Shown: positions 1 through 8,932, counted from the first letter of the stretch. The stretch: DNA of 64,000 nucleotides from Carnobacterium gallinarum DSM 4847 (GCF_000744375.1 NZ_JQLU01000003.1:248001-312000); one strand, 5' to 3'. Made by a program: numbers and translations. The notes: a model not told the origin generated them from the sequence alone.

Positions 1-28
1 CAAAGTGATACGTTGTTTGTTTATTCAT
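1..28 (-). CDS. murC: UDP-N-acetylmuramate-L-alanine ligase, N-terminal start only
   Basis: Only the first nine codons lie inside the window (MNKQTTYHF), running off the left edge. The ATG at 28-26 has a very strong ribosome binding site, GGAGG, seven bases upstream. The peptide matches the usual MurC N-terminus, in which a short polar stretch leads into YHF and then the GIKGTGMS nucleotide-binding loop, which would lie outside the window. MurC ligates L-alanine to UDP-MurNAc in the cytoplasmic part of peptidoglycan synthesis. murC next to sftA is the known Bacillus/Listeria order, which supports the call. The identity rests on nine residues plus synteny. Confidence 0.6.
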
Positions 29-176
29 TATAATGCCTCCAAATTTTTTGTTCCAAGCTTTTATAACAATCATTTTTATACTTCATTAAATTTAATTTCA
101 TTTGATCATATTTCAAAAAAACAGTGAGAAAAATAACAATCAATATAGTTGTTTTAAATGAAAGCCTTTTAGTCAT
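21..176 (-). CDS. small membrane protein, unknown, overlapping murC start
   Basis: A 51-codon frame lies between sftA and murC. It has a basic N-terminus (MTKRLSFK) and one hydrophobic segment at about residues 9-22, then a charged tail. The last codons run through the murC ribosome binding site and its stop overlaps the murC start by eight bases, as in translationally coupled operon genes. The ribosome binding site in front of the ATG is weak (GTGAAAG, four bases away). I do not recognise a family. It could be a real single-pass membrane peptide of the sftA-murC operon or a chance frame in an AT-rich spacer. Confidence 0.35.
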   Translation of the reverse strand: MTKRLSFKTTILIVIFLTVFLKYDQMKLNLMKYKNDCYKSLEQKIWRHYNE

Positions 177-324
177 TATGCTTTCACTTGTTAAAATGCA
201 ATGAATACAGTATAGCACGATTTTATTTTTTAGCCTACTGATTTTATCCTAAATGAACAGATTCTTAGGATTAAAAAATTGAAAAAAGCTACAAAATTAA
301 TTGTCGCTTTTAATCAACGAAGCT

Positions 325-3150
325 CTATAAATAGTTTTTTTCATATTCTGCCTGTGTTAGAAAGACATCTCTAGGTTTTGATCCTTTGTTTCCAGAAATC
401 AAATTTTGATTTTCTAAAGTTTCAATTAAATTTGAGGCTCGGTTAAAACCTATTTTAAATTTACGTTGCAATAGCGAAACAGAAACCGTTTCTTCTCCAG
501 CAATAAATTCTAAAATCGATTCAAATAACTCATCTCGACCTTCAATTAATTCAAGTTTAGCTAACAAAGTTTCTGGCTCAAACAAATAATTAGGACCTCT
601 TTGATCTTTAATGTGTTTTACGACTGAGTCAATTTCTTGCTCAACATAAGTGCCTTGAATCCGAATGGGTCTACCCGATCCATTTTCCATAAAGAGCATA
701 TCTCCACGACCTAATAATTTTTCAGCACCACCAATATCTAAGATTGTTCTCGAATCGATTTGACTAGAAACCATAAAAGCTACTCGAGTTGGAATATTAT
801 TTTTAATCGTACCCGTAATGACATCGACACTTGGGCGTTGTGTTGCAACAAGCAAATGAATTCCTGCCGCACGAGCTTTTTGTGTTATCCGTGCAATATA
901 ATCTTGCACTTCATTGCTAGCCACCATCATTAAATCAGCTAACTCATCAATAATGATCACAATATAAGGAATCTTCAAACCATATTCGCCAGTTTCCTCT
1001 GCTTTCTCATTGAAACGTTCAATATTCCGAACACCCGCTGCAGCTAGTTTTTGATAACGTTCTTCCATCTCATTAACAGCCCATTTTAAAGCCTCTGCGG
1101 CTGCTTTCGGCTCAGAAATGACCGGTGAAAGCAGGTGTGGAATATCATTATAAGGAGCTAATTCAACGGCTTTAGGATCAATTAAAATCAATTTGACTTC
1201 GTTTGGTTTTGCTTTATAAAGAATACTGATTAACAACGAATTAATAAAGACACTTTTACCTGAACCAGTAGCACCCGCAATCAAACCATGAGGCATTTTT
1301 TCAATCGTTGTTACCATTGCTTCTCCGGCTAGATTGACTCCTAACGCTACCGTTAATGGTGATTTACTCTCTTTAAAAACTTGGCTCCCCATTACTTCTG
1401 AAAGCATCACTGGTCTTGATGAACAGTTGGGAATCTCCACGCCTACCGAGCTTTTTCCAGGAATTGGTGCTTCAATCCGAATATCTTTAGCCGCTAAAGC
1501 AAGTTTTAAATCATCTGATAAATTCGTGATTTTATTTACCTTAACTCCGCGTCCTAATTGCAATTCAAATTGAGTTACTGCTGGTCCAATCGTCCAACCA
1601 ATCACTTGCGCATCTACCCCAAAAGCATCTAAAGATTCATTTAAAAGTTCCGCTTGCTCCAAAACCCAATCATCAATAACATTATCTGTAAATTCAACTG
1701 GTGGATTCAATAAATCTAATGAAGGCAACTGATATTGGCGTAATTCTCGTTCTTCATTTTCTGAAATAGAATCCATTGTTGCTACAGGCTCATTCATTGT
1801 TTCAACCTTTTGTTGTTGACTTGGGACTTGAGGTAATTCCTGCTGCGTTTCTAATTCAATCTCAGAAGTATCCATTAGTCCTACTTCTTCTTTCAGAGTT
1901 TCTTCAACTTCAATGAACTGAGGAGTCAAATCTGGTTCATCTGATAATTCAACTTCTTCACTGAACTCATTGTCTATTTCCCTTGGCAATTCTTCCTCAG
2001 AAAAATCAGTTTCTAAATTGGTATTATCAAAGTCAGATTCTTCTATATCTTCAATCAAAATCTCATCTGGTTCATTAGCAGGTTCAATTATCATTGGACT
2101 TTCGGCAGATTCTTGACTCATTTCTTGTTGCTCTTCTAGTTGTTTCCTTAAATAGTTAAAACGACTTAAAGCAGCTTGAAATTCAAGTTCACTTTCTTCC
2201 TCATTTTTAGCTTTCTCCAAAGATCCTGATTCCTCTATATCTAGTTGATCCTCTTCTTGAACATCAGGAACTACTAATTCCGGTTGAACAGAAAGCTCTT
2301 CTTCAATTTCTTCCTTCTCTTCGCCAAAATAACGCGCCACATTCGTTCCACGATTTAAATGAATATCTTGTTCTTCCTCAATCATCCCTTGTAACGAGCG
2401 TTGCAAACGTCTTTCATGTTTCGCTTCTTCTTTTAACTCCATCTCTGATGGGTCAGTAGACTCATTTAAAACTTCAAATTCTGTCGATACTTCTTCTTCG
2501 ATAATTTCAATTTCTTCTGGTACATCCTGTACTTCTTCTAGTTCAATCTCTTCACTATCTGTTACTTCCAACGTTAATTTTGGAATCTCAACTTCACTGA
2601 ACTCTTCCTCTAATTCATCATCCGTTGCCAATAAAATAAATGTATCAAATTCTTTTTTTAATAATTCTGCCATTTTTTCATAATCTACACCAGATTTTAG
2701 TGTTGTACGTTCTTTTTGGAAACCATAAATTGGTGAGGGTATCTTCTGGACTTTAAAAGGCGTTGAACTTCTAGATTCGACATACGCTGTTGCATTTTTT
2801 TCAAGAGCTGTCCGGACCATATTTTTATCGGCAATTCGTTTGTCAATTTGTTTTTTGCGTTCTTCAAAAGCCTTTTGTTCCTGTTTTTCAACAGCTTTTG
2901 TTTCAGTTCTTGAATACGACTCTGTTCGAGTTAAAAACTCTGAAAAAACAGCATCTGGAACAGAATGTCGTCCTTCTCTTGAACGCTTTACTGGCTTACT
3001 ATCTGAATTTACTTTATGTTTTTTTTCATCATCTAAGGATTCCTCTTTTTCTTTCTGCGTCACTTTGTCAGTATCCGTATAGAAAGGAAATTTAAATTTC
3101 TTTGAATTGTTGTGGTCATCTTGATAACGTGGTCCATCATAATGTGGCAT
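325..3150 (-). CDS. sftA: FtsK/SpoIIIE-family DNA translocase SftA
   Basis: This 941-residue protein is a soluble DNA pump that moves chromosome ends away from the closing septum. The N-terminus has no membrane helices, which separates it from SpoIIIE/FtsK and points to the SftA branch. Residues about 175-440 form an extremely acidic Glu-rich linker. The motor follows: Walker A GATGSGKS at 626-633, Walker B in IVIIIDELADLM near 750, and the RecA-like core with QRPSVDVITG. A winged-helix gamma domain at about 875-935 (FKIGFNRASNLIETLE) would read KOPS/SRS-type polarity sequences. AAAGGTG precedes the ATG by six bases. The downstream murC gene is the expected partner. The acidic linker is unusually long but keeps the frame throughout. 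Confidence 0.93.
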   Translation of the reverse strand: MPHYDGPRYQDDHNNSKKFKFPFYTDTDKVTQKEKEESLDDEKKHKVNSDSKPVKRSREGRHSVPDAVFSEFLTRTESYSRTETKAVEKQEQKAFEERKKQIDKRIADKNMVRTALEKNATAYVESRSSTPFKVQKIPSPIYGFQKERTTLKSGVDYEKMAELLKKEFDTFILLATDDELEEEFSEVEIPKLTLEVTDSEEIELEEVQDVPEEIEIIEEEVSTEFEVLNESTDPSEMELKEEAKHERRLQRSLQGMIEEEQDIHLNRGTNVARYFGEEKEEIEEELSVQPELVVPDVQEEDQLDIEESGSLEKAKNEEESELEFQAALSRFNYLRKQLEEQQEMSQESAESPMIIEPANEPDEILIEDIEESDFDNTNLETDFSEEELPREIDNEFSEEVELSDEPDLTPQFIEVEETLKEEVGLMDTSEIELETQQELPQVPSQQQKVETMNEPVATMDSISENEERELRQYQLPSLDLLNPPVEFTDNVIDDWVLEQAELLNESLDAFGVDAQVIGWTIGPAVTQFELQLGRGVKVNKITNLSDDLKLALAAKDIRIEAPIPGKSSVGVEIPNCSSRPVMLSEVMGSQVFKESKSPLTVALGVNLAGEAMVTTIEKMPHGLIAGATGSGKSVFINSLLISILYKAKPNEVKLILIDPKAVELAPYNDIPHLLSPVISEPKAAAEALKWAVNEMEERYQKLAAAGVRNIERFNEKAEETGEYGLKIPYIVIIIDELADLMMVASNEVQDYIARITQKARAAGIHLLVATQRPSVDVITGTIKNNIPTRVAFMVSSQIDSRTILDIGGAEKLLGRGDMLFMENGSGRPIRIQGTYVEQEIDSVVKHIKDQRGPNYLFEPETLLAKLELIEGRDELFESILEFIAGEETVSVSLLQRKFKIGFNRASNLIETLENQNLISGNKGSKPRDVFLTQAEYEKNYL

Positions 3151-3246
3151 GATAACACCTTTCCTTTCCTTACTATTCTTTTTTAGTTTAACATATCTTA
3201 GCCCTAGTTTATAGCTAAAAACGATTAAGAAAAGGTTGGGAAACTA

Positions 3247-3285
3247 AAAAAATAATTTGCTAATAGAATTTCCTCTATCAGCAAA
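3247..3285 (-). terminator. rho-independent terminator of the amidase gene
   Basis: On the minus strand a 12-bp stem (TTTGCTGATAGA with its complement, one G-U pair) with a six-base loop is followed by TTATTTTTTT. It lies 100 bases after the amidase stop codon. Confidence 0.75.
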
Positions 3286-3385
3286 TCAGCTTAAGTTAAA
3301 TCTTTTTATAAAAAATAAAATCTACTATTTTTAACTAATCTCACTATTAGATTATTCTGAAACCATCTTAATTATTTTCAGCCAA

Positions 3386-4945
3386 TCATTGTTTAAAACG
3401 ATTATTTGTTTCAAATAACTTCCCTACTTCAATTAATAGACGATCCTGATTCCGTGCTGCGCTGAATTGAATCCCTAGAGGCAAACCATTTTCTGCTACA
3501 AATGTAGGCAAACTAATTGCTGGCTCTCCTGTTAAATTTGCCAATTGCGTAAACGGGGTATAGGTTAATGCAGGCAACCAATGTTCATAAATTAATTTTC
3601 GCTTCTCTTCCTTTGATAAAGTCACCATGTTTTCAATTCGCTGACTATCGCCATCTTTAATTAAACGATCCGATACTAACGGAGCTGTTGACGCTGTTGT
3701 CGGCGTTAAGAAAAGAGTATATTCTTGATAAAATTGTTGCATTTGACTAGTTGCTACATGAATTGATGACCAGGCTTCATCTACATCATTCTTTGTTAGG
3801 TCTTTGCTTGTTTGGTACAATGCCCAAGTTGTGATATCAACATCCTCACTAGTAACATGTCGTTTGACTTTTTGCATTGCCAAATAATCAATAATCCCTG
3901 CCGAGCTGGCTGCTAGTGTATAATAATCCATCATTAATTGTTTGCCATCAATCGGATAATCCACTTCTTCAACTTGAAAACCTTTTTCTCTTAAAAATTG
4001 AACTGCATTCTCTACTGCTTTTTTTGCTTCTGGTTGAACGTCTGTCCCAACAGGTGATTTTACAGAATAAGCAATTTTTGCCGTATTTTTATTAAGATCG
4101 TTGACTGGAATTTCCTTTGTTAACAAAGTATTGAATAAAGCTTCCGTATCTGACATTGTTTTCGCCTCTGCAAAATGACTCGTTTGATTGCGTTCACTAG
4201 CAGAATTCCCAACTAAAATCCCTCTAGAAGGCTTCAACCCAACAAGCCCATTCCACGATGCCGGAATTCGGATTGAACCTCCGGCATCACTTCCCGATCC
4301 AATTGGAGCATACCCAGCTGCAACACCTGCCGCTGAGCCACCTGAGGAACCACCAGCTTGATATAATGGATTCCACGGGCTAGCAGTAGGACCATATAAC
4401 ATAGAATTTGTACTATTTTTTAGTCCGAGTTCCGGATAATTTGTTTGACCAATCACAATAAAGCCCGCTTTTTGAAAAGCTTTCGTCAATGTTCCCGAAT
4501 TTTTTGAAATAGTACCTTCTAGAAAAGTTAGTCCATTTGTATTTTTCCCACCAGCAATTGTATGTCCTAATCCTTTTAAAATCATAGGAACACCAAAAAA
4601 GGGCTGTCCCTCATCCTTTAATTTGGCGGCTTCTTGTAATGCTTCTGTTTCTCTTAGACTAATCATTGCATTCAACGTCCCATCTTGCTCTTTAATCTTT
4701 TGAAAGGCAAATCGAACTAACTCGGAACTGGTTACTCTCCCTTCACGAATGGCTTTCGCCAACTGTAAAGCAGAACTATCCTCATATTCCTGAATCGTAA
4801 ATACAGCTGTAGTCTGTTGTTCTGTCGTTATTTCTATTTGCGAAATGCCTTCAACAGAAACTCCATTAAATTGCCCAACAGTTAGTATGAATAAAACCAG
4901 TAAACTTACTTTTGTTAAGCTATTTTTGCTAAAGATAGATTTCAT
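3386..4945 (-). CDS. exported amidase-signature-family hydrolase
   Basis: A 519-residue amidase-signature enzyme, which hydrolyses C-N amide bonds with a Ser-cisSer-Lys triad. The triad is visible: Lys124 in GVPMILKGLG, cis-Ser200 in GGSSGGS, and the nucleophile Ser224 in DAGGSIRIP. Residues 1-30 are a signal peptide (KNSLTKVSLLVLFILTVGQ), so the enzyme is exported or membrane-anchored, unlike cytoplasmic GatA. There is no Cys lipobox. Peptide amidases and 6-aminohexanoate-dimer hydrolases are the nearest types I can name; the substrate is not readable from sequence. It is a single-gene unit with its own terminator and sits between sftA and ytpR, which are usually closer together, so it may be an insertion into that block. 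Confidence 0.85.
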   Translation of the reverse strand: MKSIFSKNSLTKVSLLVLFILTVGQFNGVSVEGISQIEITTEQQTTAVFTIQEYEDSSALQLAKAIREGRVTSSELVRFAFQKIKEQDGTLNAMISLRETEALQEAAKLKDEGQPFFGVPMILKGLGHTIAGGKNTNGLTFLEGTISKNSGTLTKAFQKAGFIVIGQTNYPELGLKNSTNSMLYGPTASPWNPLYQAGGSSGGSAAGVAAGYAPIGSGSDAGGSIRIPASWNGLVGLKPSRGILVGNSASERNQTSHFAEAKTMSDTEALFNTLLTKEIPVNDLNKNTAKIAYSVKSPVGTDVQPEAKKAVENAVQFLREKGFQVEEVDYPIDGKQLMMDYYTLAASSAGIIDYLAMQKVKRHVTSEDVDITTWALYQTSKDLTKNDVDEAWSSIHVATSQMQQFYQEYTLFLTPTTASTAPLVSDRLIKDGDSQRIENMVTLSKEEKRKLIYEHWLPALTYTPFTQLANLTGEPAISLPTFVAENGLPLGIQFSAARNQDRLLIEVGKLFETNNRFKQ

Positions 4946-5170
4946 TTTACTCCTCCATATTAAAAACAGATGATTTGAACTAATCTGCTATTAACTATCT
5001 AATTTATTATAAACGAACTCCATTTCTCACCAGTTAAACTAAACACTCCTTTCCTACAATCACTAAAAAATATAATGTATTATGATTTCCAAGTACATCT
5101 ATTTCGTCTAATCCTCTAACTCAAACTAAAAGAAAGAGCTTTCTAACAGCTCTCTAAGCTTAAAAAAGTA

Positions 5171-5213
5171 AAAAAAAAATACAATCATGAACATAAATTC
5201 ATGATTGTATTTT
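5171..5213 (-). terminator. terminator after ytpR
   Basis: A perfect 12-bp hairpin (TACAATCATGAA with complement, loop CATAAA) is followed on the minus strand by A then nine T. It is also flanked by T on the plus strand. It ends the trx-usp-ytpR group. Confidence 0.85.
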
Positions 5214-5222
5214 CATTCATTC

Positions 5223-5840
5223 TTATTTTCCAATTGGAAAAGCTTCGCCTGTTACAGCATCCTCTGCTAGAACTAAAATTCCTTTTTTAGCTGACGCATC
5301 TGGCAAATTCAACTCTTTAGCTGAACAAATCATTCCGTGACTTGGTTCGCCACGTAATTCGCCATCCCAAATTAATAATCCGTTAGGCATCATAGCTCCA
5401 ACTTTCGCTACAACAACTTTTTGATTCGCTGCAATATTAGGTGCACCACAAACGATTTGCACGACTTCGCCATTATCAATCTCAGTCTGAGTAATAGATA
5501 AATGGTCTGAATCTGGATGTGCCACACATTCTTTCACAAAACCAACGACAAATTTAGGTGATGGATCCGCTTCTAATAAATCAGCAAAGCCCGCAGCTTG
5601 AATTAATTTATTTAACTCTGCAACTTCCTCAGTCGTTAAAATAATTTGACCTGCTCCATCTAATTTCATTGATTTTGAAATCTCAAAGAAGTTATAACCA
5701 ACTGTTTTTTTCGTTTCAGTATTAAAAATGCGCGTTACCAAACCTTTACTTTCAAAACTTTGTTCTGCAAATGTACTATTAGCAAGCATCACGATTAACG
5801 TATCGCCAATTCCTGCTTGATTGTAACTACTAATGATCAC
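5223..5840 (-). CDS. ytpR: YtpR-type tRNA-binding domain protein
   Basis: A 205-residue protein with a C-terminal EMAP/Trbp111-like OB fold, the domain that also starts PheT. The C-terminal part shows FVVGFVKECVAHPDSDHLS, the VQIVCGAPNI motif, and GMICSAKELNLP. The N-terminal hundred residues form the DUF4479-type extension found in YtpR of B. subtilis. The function is unknown beyond structure-specific or tRNA binding. The start is GTG at 5840, eight bases after GGAG. It lies 24 bases behind the universal stress gene, so the two are probably co-transcribed with the thioredoxin gene. Confidence 0.85.
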   Translation of the reverse strand: MIISSYNQAGIGDTLIVMLANSTFAEQSFESKGLVTRIFNTETKKTVGYNFFEISKSMKLDGAGQIILTTEEVAELNKLIQAAGFADLLEADPSPKFVVGFVKECVAHPDSDHLSITQTEIDNGEVVQIVCGAPNIAANQKVVVAKVGAMMPNGLLIWDGELRGEPSHGMICSAKELNLPDASAKKGILVLAEDAVTGEAFPIGK

Positions 5841-5864
5841 GTTTATTTCTCCATTTCTTGGTAC

Positions 5865-6332
5865 TTATTTAGTTTTTTTCTCTTTTCCACGAACAACCAA
5901 AACATCACAAGATGCTTCACGAATAATAAATTGGCTAATACTGCCCATCATAATTCGTTCGATTTGATTCATTCCACTTTGACCACAAAAAATTAAGTCA
6001 ATTTGATATTCTTTTGGTAATTTTTTCGCTAGTAATTCTTTCGGTGAGCCAGTAACTAACTCTGTATATACTTTTTTGACTCCATTTTCACTAGCTTGCT
6101 TTTGATACGTTGCTAACGCTTCTTGCATCGTATGACTCTCATCACCACTAGCTTCAATATCAAAACTAACAACACCCATTGTATAATTACGATTGTCAAT
6201 CACATGCACGATCAACAATTCAGCATTATTTCTTTTAGCTGTTTCAATTGCTTTATCTAGTGCATTCTCAGATTCCGGACTACCGTCAACAGCTACCATA
6301 ATTCGTTGATATTCTTGAATTTTTTCATTCAT
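5865..6332 (-). CDS. universal stress protein, UspA family
   Basis: A 155-residue UspA-fold protein. It starts with the typical YQRIMVAVDGSPESENALDK strand-loop-helix. Near the C-terminus is the ATP-binding signature: CGQSGMNQIERIMMGSISQFI, followed by CDVLVVRG. The ATP-binding pattern G-2x-G-9x-G(S/T) fits roughly. Usp proteins are cytoplasmic nucleotide-binding proteins induced by stress and growth arrest; the exact task is unknown. GGGAG is nine bases upstream of ATG. It sits between a thioredoxin and ytpR, an insertion relative to the Bacillus order. Confidence 0.9.
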   Translation of the reverse strand: MNEKIQEYQRIMVAVDGSPESENALDKAIETAKRNNAELLIVHVIDNRNYTMGVVSFDIEASGDESHTMQEALATYQKQASENGVKKVYTELVTGSPKELLAKKLPKEYQIDLIFCGQSGMNQIERIMMGSISQFIIREASCDVLVVRGKEKKTK

Positions 6333-6453
6333 TTCTATCAGCTCCCTTTAAGAATTAGGCACCTTAGAAAAAAAGTTATTTCCTTTCTCTCTAAAATGTC
6401 TGACAAATCAACTAACCCTTAACCTTCTTCAAACTCTTATTCAGCGAAACTAA

Positions 6454-6765
6454 TTATAGCCCTGTAATAAATGCTTCAATTTCTTCTTGTGTTTTACGAT
6501 CTTTATTCACAAAACGTCCCAACTCTTGACCTTCTTCAAACACAACAAAACTTGGAATTCCCATAATAAATAGTTCGCCACATAAATCAATAAATTCATC
6601 GCGATCCACTTCTACAAAAGTAAACTCTGGATGAGCCGCTTCGATTTCAGGCATCACAGGTTTGATAAAAGTACAATCGCCGCACCAATCTGCCGTAAAG
6701 AAAAAGAGGTGTTTGCCAGATTGCTTCATTGTATTGAATTCTGCTACACTTGTTAATTTTTTCAT
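6454..6765 (-). CDS. ytpP: thioredoxin-like protein YtpP
   Basis: A 103-residue single-domain thioredoxin fold with active site WCGDC (canonical: WCGPC), followed by FIKPVMPEIE and a cis-Pro loop GIPSFVVFEEG. The Asp in place of Pro should change the redox potential; YtpP of B. subtilis has this family form and sits in the same gene order. I start at ATG 6765 because AGAGG is nine bases before it; the in-frame TTG six bases earlier would be only four bases from the site. Likely cytoplasmic thiol reductant. Confidence 0.88.
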   Translation of the reverse strand: MKKLTSVAEFNTMKQSGKHLFFFTADWCGDCTFIKPVMPEIEAAHPEFTFVEVDRDEFIDLCGELFIMGIPSFVVFEEGQELGRFVNKDRKTQEEIEAFITGL

Positions 6766-6806
6766 TGTCAAAAACCTCTTTTCAAAATTGAAAAATAGCG
6801 TTATTC

Positions 6807-7886
6807 TTAATTGTTTTTCATGATTGTTTCATATGTGCTACGATCCATCGTGCGAGCAACTTGTAAAACCATTTCCTTAGCAGCTGCATAATCATCAATA
6901 TGGAACATGGTTTGATGGGTGTGAATATAACGGGCACAAACACCAATAACAGCACTTGGAACACCATTATTTGAAATATGAGCAGCTCCAGCATCCGTAC
7001 CGCCTTTTGAAACAAAGTATTGATATGGAATGTTATTCGTTTCAGCTGTATCTAATAAGAATTCACGCATGCCTTTAAGTGTAATCATCCCTGGATCGAA
7101 AATACGTAATAAGAAACCTTCACCTAAATGACCGTATTTTGATTTATCACCAGTTAAATCATCCGCAGCCGAACAGTCAACCGCAAAAAACAAATCGGGT
7201 TTAAATTGATGTACCGCACCTTTAGTTCCGCGCAACCCAACCTCTTCTTGAACATTTGCACCTGCGATTAATGTATTAGGTAATGCTTCTCCTTGCAACT
7301 CTTTTAAGGCTTCTACAACAACGGTACAACCGTAACGATTATCCCAAGCTTTGCCTAAGATTTTTTTACCATTCGCCATTTTTACAGTCTCTACAGCCGG
7401 AACGATTGAATCACCTGGACGAACGCCAAAAGCCATCGCTTCTTCTTTTGAGTCAAAACCAGCATCAAATAGAATATCGCCAATATCGGGAGTTCCAGCA
7501 CTACCATTTGTTCCTCTCAATAAATGTGGTGGGACAGAAGAAGAAACACACGGATAATTCCCTTTAGCAGTTTGCAATGTGAAACGTTGTGCTGATACTA
7601 CGTAAGGATTCCAGCCGCCTAAAGGAACAACGCGGAATAAGCCTTGCTCTGTAATGCTAGCCAACATAAATCCAACCTCATCCATATGAGCCGCTAACAT
7701 AATTCTTGGTGCATTTTCAACCTTACTACGACGGATTCCAAAAATACCACCTAAACCATCTTGAACCACTTCATCAACAAGTGGCGTCATTTCTTTACGC
7801 ATAACCTCGCGAACTGAATGCTCAAATCCACTGGTACCTTGTAATTCAGTCATTTTTTTAACTAGAGAAAAAGTTTCTTCATTCAT
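6807..7886 (-). CDS. pepA: M42-family glutamyl aminopeptidase
   Basis: A co-catalytic metallopeptidase of family M42 (glutamyl/aspartyl aminopeptidase PepA of lactic bacteria; YtoP in Bacillus). The metal ligands and catalytic Glu are visible: AAHMDEVGFM (His), KAWDNRYGC (Asp), NVQEEVGLRG (Glu pair), FAVDCS (Asp) and TRYIHTHQTMFH-like His near the C-terminus (ARYIHTHQ). Length about 359 is normal for this usually dodecameric cytosolic enzyme, which trims N-terminal acidic residues from peptides. The N-terminus of homologues matches MNEETFSL, so I use ATG 7886; an in-frame GTG at 7898 is the only other option. Neither has a good ribosome binding site, whereas a strong AAGGAGGG lies about 55 bases upstream before a four-codon frame (see findings). 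Confidence 0.92.
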   Translation of the reverse strand: MNEETFSLVKKMTELQGTSGFEHSVREVMRKEMTPLVDEVVQDGLGGIFGIRRSKVENAPRIMLAAHMDEVGFMLASITEQGLFRVVPLGGWNPYVVSAQRFTLQTAKGNYPCVSSSVPPHLLRGTNGSAGTPDIGDILFDAGFDSKEEAMAFGVRPGDSIVPAVETVKMANGKKILGKAWDNRYGCTVVVEALKELQGEALPNTLIAGANVQEEVGLRGTKGAVHQFKPDLFFAVDCSAADDLTGDKSKYGHLGEGFLLRIFDPGMITLKGMREFLLDTAETNNIPYQYFVSKGGTDAGAAHISNNGVPSAVIGVCARYIHTHQTMFHIDDYAAAKEMVLQVARTMDRSTYETIMKNN

Positions 7887-8035
7887 TTTAGAACTCACAA
7901 AAAGCTATCGTTTATCTATTTAACAGCCATTTTGTGATCTACCCTCCTTCAAATTCATTTTACCTTTTTCATTATATCGCACTTTTCCAAATAATTTAAT
8001 AGCCAATACCTCAATTATCTTTTTTTCATGAAATT

Positions 8036-8044
8036 TGTTATAAT
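8036..8044 (+). promoter_or_regulatory. extended -10 promoter of ytzB-like gene
   Basis: TGTTATAAT is an extended -10 (TGnTATAAT) about 40 bases before the ATG. No good -35 is visible 17 bases upstream, as is common for extended -10 promoters. Confidence 0.55.
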
Positions 8045-8083
8045 AAATGAGAATCCATTAACAAATTGATTGGAGGAAAGACA

Positions 8084-8422
8084 ATGACTAAGAAAGAAAC
8101 AAACTACAGTGCTTACGCCGTAATTGGTGGTTTTATCTTTGGTGCTGGGCTAACTTGCGGCTACCACATTGCTCGCTTTATGCAAAAAAACAAGACGATT
8201 CACGGAGATGAAATTCTAACAACTGTCAAAAATTTATTTTTAGAAGAAGGACCTATTGAAGGTTCTTGGATTGAGTTAAAACGTGTTCCCTTACGTAAAT
8301 TCGCCTTTAAAACCGACGTTTATTATGGTGGCGTTTCTCGCATGGAAGAAGATCAATTAACCCAGTATGAGTTTATTGCTGATGCCCACACAGGATCGAT
8401 TTTAGATTTGTATCGTATTTAA
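8084..8422 (+). CDS. YtzB-like PepSY-domain membrane protein
   Basis: A 112-residue protein with one N-terminal membrane helix (about residues 9-29: AYAVIGGFIFGAGLTCGYHI) and an exposed PepSY-like domain ending in DAHTGSILDLYRI, the usual last strand of that fold. PepSY domains often restrain peptidases, and the gene is divergent from an aminopeptidase, in the place of B. subtilis ytzB. GGAGG is seven bases before ATG 8084. Exact function unknown. Confidence 0.75.
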   Translation: MTKKETNYSAYAVIGGFIFGAGLTCGYHIARFMQKNKTIHGDEILTTVKNLFLEEGPIEGSWIELKRVPLRKFAFKTDVYYGGVSRMEEDQLTQYEFIADAHTGSILDLYRI

Positions 8423-8430
8423 AACCAATA

Positions 8431-8525
8431 AAAAACATGGATACACTCATTGATTGTGATTTCCCTTAGAAGTTAGACTTTTGAGAGTCATTACACGCTA
8501 CTGATTGAGCTTATCCCTGTTTTTT
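8431..8525. terminator. possible branched bidirectional terminator
   Basis: ACATGGATA (8434-8442) and TATCCCTGT (8511-8519) pair with one mismatch. They are flanked by A-runs on the left and T-runs on the right, between convergent genes. A small hairpin (GACT/AGTC) lies inside. The loop is long for a simple terminator, so the call is weak. Confidence 0.35.
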
Positions 8526-8546
8526 TTATTTATCCAGCTTACATAA

Positions 8547-8930
8547 TTAAATCTGCCAATCCGACCCTTTGATCGATTGTTTGAAATAGCGAATTTGTTC
8601 AGTTGTATCTGATAATTGGTTCATTATGTTTACTAAGGTTTGTTGAAGATTTTCACCAGATCGACTTGTAAAAGAATCATTTAACTGATCTTTCGCTTGA
8701 TAGATAGAGGCGTTGCTTTCTTGATACCATTGAGCAGTAACAAGCTCTTTTTTTAGTTGAACACGACGGGCTAACTCTTGTTTGATTTGTTCACGTAAGG
8801 CTTGTTTTTGATAGCCTTTTTTTGCCCAATTCAAGACTTCTTCTAGACCCACGCGGACAGCAAGAGAAGTCTCTTTATCTAACTTGGCGATATCTCGCTG
8901 TATTTTTCTTAACTCATACTCAAAATCCAT
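8547..8930 (-). CDS. small helical partner protein of the lipase effector
   Basis: A 127-residue protein that is almost entirely helix-forming and rich in Lys, Gln, Glu and Leu (KIQRDIAKLDKETSLAV, then QKQALREQIKQELARRVQLK). It has no signal peptide or membrane segment. Its ATG is two bases behind the lipase stop, with GGAGA overlapping the end of the lipase gene, so the two must be co-expressed. Small helical proteins encoded next to LXG-type effectors bind the helical targeting domain and help recruitment to type VII secretion (Lap, Tla and WXG100-like partners). I infer that role here from size, helicity and context; I do not recognise the exact family (YwqH/DUF5082-like is possible). Confidence 0.6.
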   Translation of the reverse strand: MDFEYELRKIQRDIAKLDKETSLAVRVGLEEVLNWAKKGYQKQALREQIKQELARRVQLKKELVTAQWYQESNASIYQAKDQLNDSFTSRSGENLQQTLVNIMNQLSDTTEQIRYFKQSIKGSDWQI

Positions 8931-8932
8931 TG

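Noticed and set aside
2790-3095. 101-codon plus-strand frame inside sftA
   Set aside because: Shadow of the Lys/Glu-rich coding strand, Phe/Leu-rich, no ribosome binding site.
8443-8460. ACACTCATTGATTGTGAT here and ACACTATTGATTGTGAT at about 30420 as a dispersed repeat
   Set aside because: Only two short copies differing by an indel, both in terminator loops; could be chance.
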